Assembly: GCA_030830965.1 (NCBI GenBank)
Contig: JAURLX010000004.1
Span: 1 to 64,000, forward strand
DNA length: 64,000 bases
Direction: 5' to 3'
Source of the DNA: Verrucomicrobiota bacterium
GTDB lineage: Bacteria; Verrucomicrobiota; Verrucomicrobiia; Opitutales; UBA953
Both the position numbers and the translations under genes were made by a program. Shown piece by piece: positions 1-13,394 of this stretch. A model generated the notes under the pieces. It saw only the letters and a program-made list of their open reading frames with translations, was not told where the DNA came from and ran no database searches. How positions within the stretch are numbered: the first letter of the stretch is position 1; each line of letters starts with the position of its first letter.

Positions 1-330
1 CAGACCGCGCTCGGCGTCAGCCGCGACGACATGGGCAACTTCCTCGGCGCCTACACCGAGAACGAGATCTTCAAGAAGAACCCGTTCGCCACGCTCGACC
101 AGACCGGCGTCGGCCAGCTCGTCCAGACCGCCATCGAGAAGGGGCGCAGGACCCGGCCCGACATCAAGCTCGGCATCTGCGGCGAGCACGGCGGCGAGCC
201 CGAGTCCGTCAAGTTCTGCCACCGCGTGGGCCTGTCCTACGTCTCCTGCTCGCCCTACCGCGTGCCCGTCGCCCGTCTCGCCGCCGCCCAGGCCGCGATC
301 GAGGAGAAGCGCGCGGCGAAGAAGAAGTGA
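1..330 (+). CDS. ppdK: Pyruvate, phosphate dikinase, C-terminal fragment (5' end outside window)
   Basis: Open frame from base 1 ([16 protein letters not shown]...) ending [42 protein letters not shown], typical PPDK C-terminus. Confidence 0.93.
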   Translation, partial: QTALGVSRDDMGNFLGAYTENEIFKKNPFATLDQTGVGQLVQTAIEKGRRTRPDIKLGICGEHGGEPESVKFCHRVGLSYVSCSPYRVPVARLAAAQAAIEEKRAAKKK

Positions 331-355
331 GCCGGGACTGACGTCCGGACGTGAC

Positions 356-388
356 GAGGGCGCGCCGCCAGGCGCGCCCTCCTTGTTT
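356..388 (+). terminator. Rho-independent terminator downstream of ppdK
   Basis: 11-bp perfect stem gagggcgcgcc-gcca-ggcgcgccctc followed by cttgtttt. Confidence 0.75.
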
Positions 389-399
389 TCAGGCCGCCG

Positions 400-747
400 T
401 CACTGGGTGGACAGCCAGGCGAGGAACGCCAGGCCGGCCGCCAGGAAGAACAGCAGGTAGAGCAGCGTCGTGCCGAGGCCGGGGAGGAGCCCGGACCGTG
501 CGGGGTCGGACTTGACCCTGACGAGCCGCCGACCGCGCGAGCTGACACGGGAGATCTCGACGTCGGGCCAGCCGCGCCCCTCGACCTCCTGCACGGATCC
601 GTAGACGAGCCCGGCGCGGACAAGCTGGGCGTAGGCGAGGGCCTTGCGTTCCGGACTGAGTTTGTCGAAGCCGTTGCACTCGCGCCCGACGACCAGACGC
701 TCCAGTCCCTGTCGCGCGTCATCCGTGATATCAGGCGCTTCGGCCAT
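400..747 (-). CDS. Hypothetical protein with C-terminal transmembrane helix
   Basis: 115-aa ORF; C-terminal hydrophobic segment LLYLLFFLAAGLAFLAWL; fits the gap between ppdK and thiD. Confidence 0.6.
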   Translation of the reverse strand: MAEAPDITDDARQGLERLVVGRECNGFDKLSPERKALAYAQLVRAGLVYGSVQEVEGRGWPDVEISRVSSRGRRLVRVKSDPARSGLLPGLGTTLLYLLFFLAAGLAFLAWLSTQ

Positions 748-849
748 GATGAAGCATTACCAGCGCGCCCGTCGCGTCCTCAAGTCCTATCCAATCCGTG
801 CGCCAAAAATAATCTTTTGCAGACGTCGGCCGGGTGACAGCATGGCGAC

Positions 850-1632
850 ATGCCCGAGACGACGCCCGTCGCGCTGACCATCGCGGGCTCCGACAGCGGA
901 GCCGGCGCGGGGGCGCAGGCCGACCTGCTCACGTTCGCGGCCAACGGCGTCTTCGGCACCAGCGCGCTGACCTGCCTCACGGCGCAGAACCCGGCGGGCG
1001 TCTCCGGCGTGCGGTCGGTCGGGGCTGACTTCGTGCTCGCGCAGTGCGAGCAGGTGCGTGCGCACTTCCGGCCGACCGCGGCCAAGACCGGCATGCTGCT
1101 GGACGCGGACGTCGTGCGCGCCGTCGCGGGCTTCCTCCGCACCGCGGGCATCCCGGTCGTGGTCGACCCCGTGATGGTCGCCACCAGCGGCGCCACCTTG
1201 CTCCGGCCCGACGCGATCGAGGCGCTGCGCGGGGAACTGATCCCGCTCGCGGCGGTCGTGACGCCCAACCTCGACGAGGCCTCGATCCTCCTCGGCCGCC
1301 GGGCCGTCGGCGGCAAGGAGGCCGCCGGGGAGGCCCTCGGGCTCGCTCGGACCTTCGGCGTGCCGTTCCTGGTGAAGGGCGGCCACGGCGAGGGCGACGC
1401 GCTGGTCGACGCCCTGGCCTGGCCCGACGGGCGGACGCTCGAGCTCGCCTCGCAGCGCGTGCACGGCGTCGACACCCACGGGAGCGGCTGCACCCTCTCC
1501 GCCGCCCTTGCGGCGGGTCTGGCCAAGGGCCTTGACCTCGCGCAGGCGACGCAGGCGGCGCACGCCTACCTTCAGGCCGGAATCCGAAACCCGCTGCAGG
1601 TGGCGGGACTTCGCTGCATTCGGCACATTTGA
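850..1632 (+). CDS. thiD: Hydroxymethylpyrimidine/phosphomethylpyrimidine kinase
   Basis: [28 protein letters not shown]...TAAKTGML...[11 protein letters not shown]...[23 protein letters not shown]; ribokinase-like ThiD motifs. Confidence 0.93.
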   Translation: MPETTPVALTIAGSDSGAGAGAQADLLTFAANGVFGTSALTCLTAQNPAGVSGVRSVGADFVLAQCEQVRAHFRPTAAKTGMLLDADVVRAVAGFLRTAGIPVVVDPVMVATSGATLLRPDAIEALRGELIPLAAVVTPNLDEASILLGRRAVGGKEAAGEALGLARTFGVPFLVKGGHGEGDALVDALAWPDGRTLELASQRVHGVDTHGSGCTLSAALAAGLAKGLDLAQATQAAHAYLQAGIRNPLQVAGLRCIRHI

Positions 1633-1763
1633 GCCGAGGAAGGGCCAAGAAGGCCCCAAAAACCGGGCTTCCGGTCCCGTCGGCGGGTTATTCACACTTG
1701 CCCAGCCGGAGGTCAGTCCTTTCCTAACCCCTTCCCTCGGCCCCCCGGCCGGGCCCCCTGACC

Positions 1764-3572
1764 ATGAGCAAGAAGCACGCCGCGAAGCAGTCCCAAGCCA
1801 AGGCCCCCTCGGCCGTATCCGCCCGCACGGGCGTCAAGATGCGCGGCTGCGACGTCATGGTCCGCTGCCTCGAGAACCTCGGCGTCGACACCATCTTCGC
1901 CTACCCGGGCGGCGCCTCGATGGAGCTGCACCAGGGCCTGACCCGCTCCAAGAAGATCCGCACCATCCTGCCCCGCCACGAGCAGGGCGGCGCCTTCATG
2001 GCCCACGGCTACGCCCGAGCCACCGGGAAGCCCGGCGTCTGCATGGCCACCTCCGGCCCCGGCGCGACCAACCTCGTGACCGCAATCGCCGATGCGCACA
2101 TGGACAGCATCCCGCTGATCTGCATCACCGGCCAGGTCTACCAGCAGTTCATCGGCCGCGCCGCCTTCCAGGAGACCGACTTCTACGGCATGACCCTGCC
2201 GATCGTGAAGCACTCGTTCCTCGTCCTCGACTACAACGAGCTCCCCTCGATCATCTACAAGGCCTTCAAGATCGCCACCACCGGCCGCCCGGGCCCCGTG
2301 GTGATCGACATCCCCAAGGACGTCCAGCAGCACGAGTGGGTGCCCGTCTTCCCGAAGTCGCCCGACGACGTCGAGATCCCCGGCCTCGCCGTCCCGCCCA
2401 AGGCCCCGGACGCCGAGCTGACGCAGGTCCTGCGCCTCATCGAGAAGGCCAAGCGCCCCGTCCTCTACGTCGGCGGCGGCATCCTCTCCAGCAACGCCCA
2501 CCGTGAACTGCGGGCCTTCGCCGAGGCCACCGGCATCCCCGTGGCCTCCACCCTGATGGGCCTGGGCGCCTTCCCCGCCAGCCACCCCCAGTCCCTCTAC
2601 TGGTACGGCATGCACGGCACCGTCGCCGGCAACTGGGCCGTCTGCAAGAGCGACCTCCTCATCGCCCTCGGCGCCCGCTTCGACGACCGCATCACCGGCG
2701 CCATCGAGAAGTTCGCCCCGGACGCCACCATCGTCCACGTCGACATCGACCGCTCCGAGCATCACAAGAACAAGTTCGCCGACTACCCGGTCCACTCGGA
2801 CGTCCGCTACGCGCTCGCCCGCCTCACCGCGCTCGCCAGGAAGGGATTCCGCAAGCCCGACCTCAAGGCGTGGTACACGACCATCAACGGCTGGAAGAAG
2901 CAGCACCCCTTCCCCTTCAGCTACGACCACTCCAAGACCAAGCACATCCTCCCCCAGGAGGCCGTGCAGGTGCTCTTCGAGGAGTCCAAGGGCAAGGCGA
3001 TCATCTCCACCGGCGTGGGCCAGCACCAGATGTGGGCCCCGCAGTACTACCACTTCGACGAGCCCCGCGCCTTCGTCAGCTCGCTCGGCGCAGGCACGAT
3101 GGGCTTCGGCCTGCCCGCGGCCATCGGCGCCAAGGTCGCCCGTCCTGACCGGCAGGTGATCGACATCGACGGCGACGGCTCGTTCCTGATGAACATTCAG
3201 GAGCTGGCGTGCATGAAGATCGAGAAGATCGGCGCCAAGGTCCTCCTGCTCAACAACCAGCACCTCGGCATGGTCGTGCAGTGGGAGGACCGGTTCTACG
3301 CCGGCGTCCGCGGCCACACCATCCTCGGCGACGCGAAGAACATCGGCAGCCCCGACAACCCGGGCGGCCTGTATCCCGACTTCGTGAAGATCGCCCAGGG
3401 CTTCGGCATCAAGGCGCGCCAGGTCATGCGCCGCGAGGACCTGCGCGAGGCCGTCCGCGAGATGCTCGCCCACGACGGCCCCTACCTCCTCGACGTGGTC
3501 GTGCCCTACACCGAGCACGTCCTGCCCTTCATCCCGCAGAAGAAGTCGGCGATGGAGATCCTGACGGACTGA
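1764..3572 (+). CDS. ilvB: Acetolactate synthase, large (catalytic) subunit
   Basis: 602 aa ThDP enzyme: [91 protein letters not shown]. Confidence 0.95.
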   Translation: MSKKHAAKQSQAKAPSAVSARTGVKMRGCDVMVRCLENLGVDTIFAYPGGASMELHQGLTRSKKIRTILPRHEQGGAFMAHGYARATGKPGVCMATSGPGATNLVTAIADAHMDSIPLICITGQVYQQFIGRAAFQETDFYGMTLPIVKHSFLVLDYNELPSIIYKAFKIATTGRPGPVVIDIPKDVQQHEWVPVFPKSPDDVEIPGLAVPPKAPDAELTQVLRLIEKAKRPVLYVGGGILSSNAHRELRAFAEATGIPVASTLMGLGAFPASHPQSLYWYGMHGTVAGNWAVCKSDLLIALGARFDDRITGAIEKFAPDATIVHVDIDRSEHHKNKFADYPVHSDVRYALARLTALARKGFRKPDLKAWYTTINGWKKQHPFPFSYDHSKTKHILPQEAVQVLFEESKGKAIISTGVGQHQMWAPQYYHFDEPRAFVSSLGAGTMGFGLPAAIGAKVARPDRQVIDIDGDGSFLMNIQELACMKIEKIGAKVLLLNNQHLGMVVQWEDRFYAGVRGHTILGDAKNIGSPDNPGGLYPDFVKIAQGFGIKARQVMRREDLREAVREMLAHDGPYLLDVVVPYTEHVLPFIPQKKSAMEILTD

Positions 3573-3599
3573 AGGCCCCCCGGACCGCCCGGGGCGGGC

Positions 3600-4517
3600 T
3601 CAGTGCCCCGCCAGCCAGCGCTCGGCCTCGATGGCCGCGCGGCAGCCCATGCCGGCCGCGGTGATGGCCTGGCGGTAGACGTGGTCGGAGCAGTCGCCCG
3701 CGACGAACACGCCCGGGACGCGGGTCGAGACGGTGTTGGGGCCGGCCACGAAGTATCCGTTGTCGTCGACTTCGAGGGCCGGCGTGAAGGGTCCGCTGTT
3801 GGGGACGTGGCCGATGGCGACGAAGACGCACTTCACGGCCAGGTCGCGCTCGGCGCCCGACCGGTCGGCCACCCGCAGCGTGTGGACCTTGGCGTCGCCG
3901 AGGACCGCCACCGGCGAGACGTTGAGCACGAGCTCGATCTTCGGGTGCGACTTGACCCGCTGCACCATGATGTCGGAGGCGCGGAAGGTCTCGCGACGGT
4001 GCACGAGGAGGACCCGGGAGGCAAAGCGCGTGAGGAACAGCGCCTCCTCGCAGGCCGAGTCGCCGCCGCCCACGACGGCCACGGGCACGTCACGGTAGAA
4101 GGCGCCGTCGCAGGTCGCGCAGGTCGTGACGCCGTTGCCGCCGTAGTACTCCTTCTCGCCCGGGATGCCGAGCAGGCGGGGCGAGGCGCCGGTCGCGATG
4201 ATGACGGCCTTGGCCTCGTAGGTCGCCTCGCCGCCGACGAGCTTCTTCACGGGACCCGAGAAGTCCACCGAGGCGATGCGGTCCCAGGCGAAACGCGCGC
4301 CGAAGCGCTCGGCCTGGCCCTTCATGCTGCCGATGAGTTCGTTGCCGTCCACGCCGTGCGTGAAGCCGGGGAAGTTCTCCACCTCGGAGGTCGTGGTGAG
4401 CTGCCCGCCCGGCTGGCCGCCTTCGAGCACCAGCGGCGAGAGCCCTGCCCGGGCGGCGTAGATGGCGGCGGTGAGGCCGGCGCAGCCGGTGCCGAGGATG
4501 AGGACGTTCTCTGCCAT
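3600..4517 (-). CDS. trxB: Thioredoxin-disulfide reductase
   Basis: [33 protein letters not shown]...[38 protein letters not shown] redox motif. Confidence 0.95.
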   Translation of the reverse strand: MAENVLILGTGCAGLTAAIYAARAGLSPLVLEGGQPGGQLTTTSEVENFPGFTHGVDGNELIGSMKGQAERFGARFAWDRIASVDFSGPVKKLVGGEATYEAKAVIIATGASPRLLGIPGEKEYYGGNGVTTCATCDGAFYRDVPVAVVGGGDSACEEALFLTRFASRVLLVHRRETFRASDIMVQRVKSHPKIELVLNVSPVAVLGDAKVHTLRVADRSGAERDLAVKCVFVAIGHVPNSGPFTPALEVDDNGYFVAGPNTVSTRVPGVFVAGDCSDHVYRQAITAAGMGCRAAIEAERWLAGH

Positions 4518-4644
4518 GGGGATGCGCCCCATCTTGCCCTTGGGAAGCCCGCGGCAAGGCGGAAAAACCCGCCGTGAACAACATCAGACAAGGCTTGCCC
4601 CGGGGGGGCCGTTCGGGGTTTGCTGACCGCTCGCGTCCGGAGCC

Positions 4645-7622
<2,978 letters not shown>

Positions 7623-7626
<4 letters not shown>

Positions 7627-9218
7627 CGGGGACGCCGACCAGCGCGCGCCGCGCCTGGCTCGGCAACGCCGCCACGGCCGTCCTGCTTTTCCTCTCCTTC
7701 CCGCCGATCGGACATCCGTTCCTCGGCTTCATCGCGCTCGTCCCGGCCGCGCTCGCCGCCGCGTCGCGTCCGGACTGGCGCGGATGGTCCCGTTCGGCGT
7801 TCACCTGCTCCTGGCTGCTCTGGGTCGGGCTGCTGATCTGGCTGCGCCACGTGCACCCGCCCCTCGGCCCGCTCGGCCTGCTGCTGCTCACGGCCTGGTG
7901 CGCGCTCTTCCTCTGGGCCTGGCTCATGCTGCTGCGCTGGATCCTGCCGGCCTGCGCCGACGCAGGGCTACCGGCCCGCCTGCTGGCGATGCTCGGGCTG
8001 GCCGGCGGCTGGGCCCTGCTCGAGTGGGCGCGCTCCGTCGCGCTCACGGGCTTCGGCTGGCTGCCGCTCGCGGCCTCGCAGACGGGCAACCCCGTGATGC
8101 TCTCGCTCTGCGCTTGGGCGGGGCCCGCTGGGCTTTCGGCCTCGCTGGTGCTGCTCAACCTCGGCCTCGTGCGCTGGACGACCCGCCTCGCCGCGCTGCG
8201 CACGGAGCCGCCCTCCCCCGCCGGGCCGGCGGGATGGCTCTCGCGCCTCACGCCCGAACTCTACCTCGGCCTCGCCCCGGTCGGGCTCGCCTTCCTGTCG
8301 TTCGTCTCCACCGGGGCGAAGATGACCACGGAGGGCCACGACGAGCTCCGGGTGGGCGTCGTGCAGACCGACTTCGACCCCTACCTCAAGTGGGACCCGT
8401 CGCGCCTGCAGGAGAACATCGCGCTGACGCGCAGGCTGACCCTCGAGGCCGCCGGACCAGGCGAGGCCGACGTGGTCCTCTGGCCGGAGGCCGCGCTGCC
8501 GCTCGCGCTCGAGGACCCAGGCTACGTCCCGATGCTGCGCGAGACGGCCCGCCAGGCCGGGGCGACGCTCATCGTGGGCGCAGTCGAGCGCCGCGGCGCC
8601 GGCTACGCCAACTCGGTCACGGCGGTGTCGTCGGAAACGGCCTCGCCCGCCTACGCCAAGCGCCACCTGGTGCCCTTTGGCGAATACGTGCCGCTGGCGG
8701 ACTACCTGCCCCTGCGCAAGGTGGTGCCGATCGCGGAGGACTGCGTCCCGGGCGAAGGGCCGACGCTCCTGCCCGTGACCACGGCCAGAGGGCGCACCTT
8801 CGCGGTCGGGCCGCTGGTCTGCTACGAGGACGTCTTCCCCGCGCTGGCCCGGGACCACGCGCTGGCCGGCGCCGATGTGCTGGCGGTCGTGACCAACGAT
8901 GCCTGGTACGGCCGGGAGGCCGGCGCCCACCAGCACGCGGCCCACTCCGCGCTGCTCGCGGCGGCGACGGGCCTGCCCGTCATCCGCTGCGGCAACGCGG
9001 GCTGGAGCGGGACCATCGACCGCCTGGGCCGACCCTCCCCGGTGAGGAGCCCGTCCGACGGCACGATCTATTTCCGCGGCGGAGCGCGGGCCACGCCGGT
9101 GAGGATCCCGCTGCGCCATGAGCCTACGTTCTGGGTGCGGCACGGCGACTGGGCACCGGGGCTGGGCGGCCTTTTCCTGGCCGGTGCGTACGTCTGGCGG
9201 CGCCGCCGGCAGGCCTGA
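7623..9218 (+). CDS. lnt: Apolipoprotein N-acyltransferase
   Basis: Start ATG overlaps the secA stop (ATGA). Polytopic N-terminus, then nitrilase domain: LWPEAALPL, KRHLVPFGEYVPL, GPLVCYEDVFP, VVTNDAWYG. Confidence 0.93.
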
Positions 9219-9284
9219 GGGAAAAAGAGAAGGTCGGTGTCGACCTCCGCCGTCTTCCGGTCAACATCGCGGCGCCCCTGGGTC

Positions 9285-10166
9285 ATGCGCGCCGCTCCGG
9301 CCATCCTTCTGACGCTCCTCGCGTCCCTCCTCCCCGCGCAGCAGGTGAAGAAACCGCGTTCGGAATGGCCGGACTCCGGGCTCGCCACGTTCCCCTTGCG
9401 CGTCCGGGCGATCCCGACCGTGCGGCTCAAGGTCAACGGCACCGAGCTGCTCTTCGGCGTGGACACCGGCTGCCAGGGCGTGGGCGTGCTCACCCCGGCC
9501 GGCGCCGCGCTCGCGAAGGTGACGCCGGCCTTCAGCCTGCCGACCATGGGCAACTCCGGCCGCAGCGAGTCCGTCTACGGACTGATCGAGACGCTCGAGG
9601 GGGGCGGCATCACGTGGCGCGACTTCCACATCACCGTCATGCCGCTCGACGGCATGAACATCCACGGCTTGCTGGGGGCGGACCTGCTCTTCGAACGCCC
9701 GTTCTACATGGACCTGACGAACAAGGTCATGACGCTCGGCAAGATTCCCGACACCTCCGCCGCCCACGAGGTGCCCTGCTACAGCCGCGGCGGGCACTGC
9801 GGGGTCAACATCATGGTCGACGGGGCGAAGATCCCGATGATCATCGATTCAGGCGCCTCGAAGTCCTACCTCTGCTCCCTGCGGTTCAAGGGCGCCACGA
9901 AGTTCCTCGGCCACCTGCCCGTGGCCACCGTGCGGGGGACCTCGCTCGCGCGCGTGGAGGTCTGCGAGATCAAGGACCTCCGCATCGGCAACGCCCCCCT
10001 CACGGGCGTGGAGTTCCTCCGGGACAAGGAGCACAACCTGCTCGGCAACGACTTCTTCCGCAGCCATCCGGTGGCCGTCGACATGCCCTCCCGGCGCATG
10101 TGGCTGTTCGAGTCGCAGGGCAAGGCGCCCGTGCCCGGGGCGAAACCCGCGGAACCGGCGCGCTGA
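9285..10166 (+). CDS. Secreted retropepsin-like aspartic protease with two lobes
   Basis: Signal peptide MRAAPAILLTLLASLLPAQ; two Asp motifs (LLFGVDTGCQG and IPMIIDSGASKS), each followed by a hydrophobic-Gly motif (GLLGADLLF, NLLGNDFFR). Confidence 0.72.
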   Translation: MRAAPAILLTLLASLLPAQQVKKPRSEWPDSGLATFPLRVRAIPTVRLKVNGTELLFGVDTGCQGVGVLTPAGAALAKVTPAFSLPTMGNSGRSESVYGLIETLEGGGITWRDFHITVMPLDGMNIHGLLGADLLFERPFYMDLTNKVMTLGKIPDTSAAHEVPCYSRGGHCGVNIMVDGAKIPMIIDSGASKSYLCSLRFKGATKFLGHLPVATVRGTSLARVEVCEIKDLRIGNAPLTGVEFLRDKEHNLLGNDFFRSHPVAVDMPSRRMWLFESQGKAPVPGAKPAEPAR

Positions 10167-10170
10167 ACCG

Positions 10171-10917
10171 TCAGCGCTTGCGGCGCGAACGGGAGGACCG
10201 GCCTTCCCCCTCGCCCTCCTCGCCGCCTTCGGCGGGCTCCTCCTCGTCGTCCCAGCGGAGGGAGCCGACCTTCTTGTCAACGGCCTTGTCATCCTCGACC
10301 TCGGGGAGGTCCTCGATGTCGTCATCGGCGGCGACCGGCCTGGCGGGCTTGTCGTCGTCGTCGTCCTCGCCGGGGATCTCGTGGCCATGGGGGACGAACT
10401 CGAGGATGTCCGTGATCTCGTCGAAGGGGTGGATGTCCCGGCCCTCGATGATCGCCTGGTTGCGCAGTTCGCTGAGCTGCTCATCCACGTCCTCGACGGT
10501 CAGCTTCTGCTCGAGCTTGATGGTGTCGTTGATGAGCTTCACGCGCAGGCGCATGATGTGCTCGAGGAAGTCAGCGTAGGCGCCCTTGTCGCCGTCCTTG
10601 ATGTTGGGCAGGGCGAAGAGCGGCTCCTCGGAGTCGAGGATGTGCTCGGAGACGCGCTTGAGGGTGGCGACCCCGTCTTTCTTCAGCTCGACGGGCTGGA
10701 AGGGCACGAAGGCGGCCTCGAGGATCTCGTTGGACAGGCCGTACTCCCGGAGGGGGTCCATCATGTCCAGGATCCAGGGGAACTGATAGGGATCCAGGAT
10801 CCCCAGGCCATCCGGGTCGTAGTGCTTGGGGTCCGAGGTGTCGGTCACCCACCAGCAGCCTTCCTTTTCGCTGAAACGGATGCTGCAGTCCACGAGCTTC
10901 GAGGTCGTCACGGCCAT
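10171..10917 (-). CDS. Conserved-looking hypothetical protein with acidic low-complexity C-terminus
   Basis: Long ORF with non-random composition; tail EDDDDDKPARPVAADDDIEDLPEVEDD...EEEPAEGGEEGEGEGRSSRSRRKR. Confidence 0.65.
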   Translation of the reverse strand: MAVTTSKLVDCSIRFSEKEGCWWVTDTSDPKHYDPDGLGILDPYQFPWILDMMDPLREYGLSNEILEAAFVPFQPVELKKDGVATLKRVSEHILDSEEPLFALPNIKDGDKGAYADFLEHIMRLRVKLINDTIKLEQKLTVEDVDEQLSELRNQAIIEGRDIHPFDEITDILEFVPHGHEIPGEDDDDDKPARPVAADDDIEDLPEVEDDKAVDKKVGSLRWDDEEEPAEGGEEGEGEGRSSRSRRKR

Positions 10918-11017
10918 GGCAGGGGGTTTGCCCAAGTCCCGCCGGGAGTCAAGAGGGGTCGGCTCGCCACCGGGGCTTCCCGCTTCCCTTCAAGCCCGGG
11001 GGCGTTATTCAGACGGC

Positions 11018-12070
11018 ATGTCCTTCCTCTACGAGAATGTGGTCGCTCCCGCGCTCTACCGGATGGACCCCGAGACGGCCCACCAGGTCGGCCTTCGGGC
11101 GATGGGCCTGCTCGGCGCGACCGCGCCGCTGCGGGCCCTGCTGGAACGTGCGCTGACGCCGGCCGGCGCCCGCGCGGTGGAGGCCTTCGGGCTGAAGTTC
11201 CCCAACCATGTGGGGCTCGCGGCGGGCTTCGACAAGGACGGGCTCGGCTGGCGCGGGGCGGCCGCGCTCGGTTTCGGCCACGTCGAGGTCGGCACCGTCA
11301 CGCCCCGCGGCCAGCCCGGCAACGAGAGGCCCCGCGTCTTCCGCTACCCGGCGCTGAAGGCCGTCGTGAACGCCTACGGCTTCCCCAACGCCGGCATGGA
11401 CGCGCTGCACGCGCGGCTCTCCGCCGGCCCCGCGCGCGGGCGGCGCAAGGCGCCGCTCGGCGTCAACATCGGGCGCAACAAGGACACGCCGAACGAGCGG
11501 GCGCACGAAGACTACCTCGCGTGCTTCAGCCGGCTCGCGCCGCTCGCCGACTACGTCGCGGTCAACATCAGCAGCCCCAACACCTCGGGCCTGCGGGCGC
11601 TGCAGGACCGCGGGCCGCTGGTGCGGCTGCTCTCCGCGGTCTCCGCGGCCAACCGCGACGTGGCGGGCGGGCCCGTGCCGCTGCTCCTCAAGGTGGCCCC
11701 GGACCTCAACCCGGCCCAGCTCGCCGACATCGTGTCCGTGGTCGGGGAGACCGGCTTCTCCGGCATCATCGCGACGAACACGACCATCGCCCGCCCCCCG
11801 GGAACAGAGCGCTGCGAGACGCGCGGCGGCCTCAGCGGCGCGCCGCTGCTCGAGCGTTCGCTCGGAGTGGTGCGCTTCCTCGTGAAGGAGTCCGGCGGAC
11901 GTATTCCCGTGGTCGGCTGCGGCGGCATCACGGGCGCCGCGGACGCCGCCCGGTTCATGGACGAGGGGGCCTGCCTGGTGCAGGTCTACTCCGGCCTGAT
12001 CTTCAAAGGGCCCGGCCTCGCCCGCGAGATCGGGGAAGGCCTCGCGTGGCGCGCGCGCCCGTGGGCCTGA
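11018..12070 (+). CDS. pyrD: Dihydroorotate dehydrogenase (quinone), class 2
   Basis: MSFLYENVVAPALYRMDPETAHQVGLRAM; KFPNHVGLAAGFDKDG; VNISSPNTSGLR; GCGGITGAADAARFMDEGACLVQVYSGLIFKGPGLAREI. Confidence 0.95.
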   Translation: MSFLYENVVAPALYRMDPETAHQVGLRAMGLLGATAPLRALLERALTPAGARAVEAFGLKFPNHVGLAAGFDKDGLGWRGAAALGFGHVEVGTVTPRGQPGNERPRVFRYPALKAVVNAYGFPNAGMDALHARLSAGPARGRRKAPLGVNIGRNKDTPNERAHEDYLACFSRLAPLADYVAVNISSPNTSGLRALQDRGPLVRLLSAVSAANRDVAGGPVPLLLKVAPDLNPAQLADIVSVVGETGFSGIIATNTTIARPPGTERCETRGGLSGAPLLERSLGVVRFLVKESGGRIPVVGCGGITGAADAARFMDEGACLVQVYSGLIFKGPGLAREIGEGLAWRARPWA

Positions 12071-12613
12071 TCACTTGGCGGGCGCGACGGGGACGTGCAC
12101 TTCCGACTGCTTGAGGAAGAAGGGCACGAAGGGGCTGTTCCAGTACACCGCATAGGGCTGGCCGGAGGCCCTGACATCGGTCCGCTTCGCGAGCCAGGCG
12201 CGCAGTTCGGCCAGCGCCTCCTCGTAGTTCTCGCGGCTGTAGGAGCCGCGGATGCCGACGGCGGCGACGCGCCGTTCGGGCACGGAGGACAGCTTGACCT
12301 GCGCGGTCTCCGCCAGGTCGGCGCGCTTCGCCGAAGCCGCGTCCATGTAGAACACCATCGTGCCAGGCGAGATGCCGGCCTCGACCGGCGCGGTCATCGG
12401 GATCTTGTTGGAGTCGATGTAGCGGAAGAGGCGCATGAACAGCCCGTTGTCCGAGGCGAAGTAGTCCTTGGAGGACTCCGTGCGCATCCACCGGGCCGCC
12501 GGCAGGGTCTTGAGCTCGATGTTGCCGGGCGAAGTACGGGGATAGGCCTCCTCGACGCCGGAGACTGAGGATGGAAGGAAGGGGGCCATGAGGAGGAGCA
12601 GCAGGCTGCGCAT
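12071..12613 (-). CDS. SOUL-family heme-binding-like protein, exported
   Basis: Signal-like N-terminus MRSLLLLLMAPFLPSSVSG; YPRTSPGNIELKTLPAARWMRTES...LFRYIDSNKIPMTAPVEAGISPGTMVFYM...YAVYWNSPFVPFFLKQSEVHVPV typical of the SOUL/HEBP family. Confidence 0.82.
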   Translation of the reverse strand: MRSLLLLLMAPFLPSSVSGVEEAYPRTSPGNIELKTLPAARWMRTESSKDYFASDNGLFMRLFRYIDSNKIPMTAPVEAGISPGTMVFYMDAASAKRADLAETAQVKLSSVPERRVAAVGIRGSYSRENYEEALAELRAWLAKRTDVRASGQPYAVYWNSPFVPFFLKQSEVHVPVAPAK

Positions 12614-12698
12614 GCGGGAACCCTAAGCGGCGGGGCCGCTTTGGCAAACGTCGTCCGCATCCTTGCCAGCGGGGCCGGGCCGGGTTTGATGGGAGGTC

Positions 12699-13391
12699 AT
12701 GAGCGAACAGCCCGAACAGCCCGAACAGACCACCCTGGCCTCCCGTACCGGGCACAACTTCCTCACGGGCCTGTTCCTGTTCCTTCCGGTCAGCCTGACC
12801 CTCTACATCGTCTCGGTCCTGCTCGACCTCATCGGGAAGCCGGTCCAGTCGATCGCCAAGGAGGTCATCCGCCTGGTCTACCAGGGCTCGGGACGCCCCA
12901 TGCCCGACCTGAGCGCGGGCAGCCTCAGCGTACTGCTCATGATCGTGAGCGCCCTGGTGATGGTCGTGCTGCTCACGCTCGTGGGCTGGCTCTCCAAGCG
13001 CCTCTTCGGGCGATTGCTCGAACGCTGGTTCACCCGGCTGCTCGAACGCATCCCCGGGCTCGGTTCGCTCTACACGTCGATCCGCCAGATGGTCGACGCG
13101 CTCAGCGGACGCAACAAGGCCACCTTCCGTCGTGTCGTGATGGTCGAGTTCCCCCGCCCGGGGAGCTGGACCTTCGGCTTCGTCACGCACGAGCAGCCGG
13201 CGATCTTCTCCGAAGCCCTCGGCCGTCCGGTCGTCAACGTGTTCATCCCGGCGGCCCCCGCCCCGACCACCGGCGTCATCCTCGCGGTGCCGCCCGAGGA
13301 CGTCCGGGAGACGAAGCTGTCGGTGACCGAGGCGCTCGGCCTCCTCATGAGCTTCGGCGCGGTGATGCCCAGGCAGGAAGAGAAGCCCTGA
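12699..13391 (+). CDS. DUF502 family membrane protein
   Basis: FLTGLFLFLPVSLTLYIVSVLLDLIGKP...IPGLGSLYTSIRQMVDALSGRNKATFRRVVMVEFPRPGSWTFGFVT...FIPAAPAPTTGVILAVPPEDV; two TM helices. Confidence 0.85.
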   Translation: MSEQPEQPEQTTLASRTGHNFLTGLFLFLPVSLTLYIVSVLLDLIGKPVQSIAKEVIRLVYQGSGRPMPDLSAGSLSVLLMIVSALVMVVLLTLVGWLSKRLFGRLLERWFTRLLERIPGLGSLYTSIRQMVDALSGRNKATFRRVVMVEFPRPGSWTFGFVTHEQPAIFSEALGRPVVNVFIPAAPAPTTGVILAVPPEDVRETKLSVTEALGLLMSFGAVMPRQEEKP

Positions 13392-13394
13392 CGG

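Noticed and set aside
748-849. Possible TPP riboswitch upstream of thiD
   Set aside because: No CUGAGA or ACCUGAU-type core seen, and the leader is too short.
1633-1763. Possible attenuator/leader peptide upstream of ilvB
   Set aside because: No run of Leu/Val/Ile codons and no convincing terminator-antiterminator pair.
12703-12730. Short gaacagccc direct repeats
   Set aside because: Only three copies inside the DUF502 N-terminus (SEQPEQPEQ); coding low complexity.
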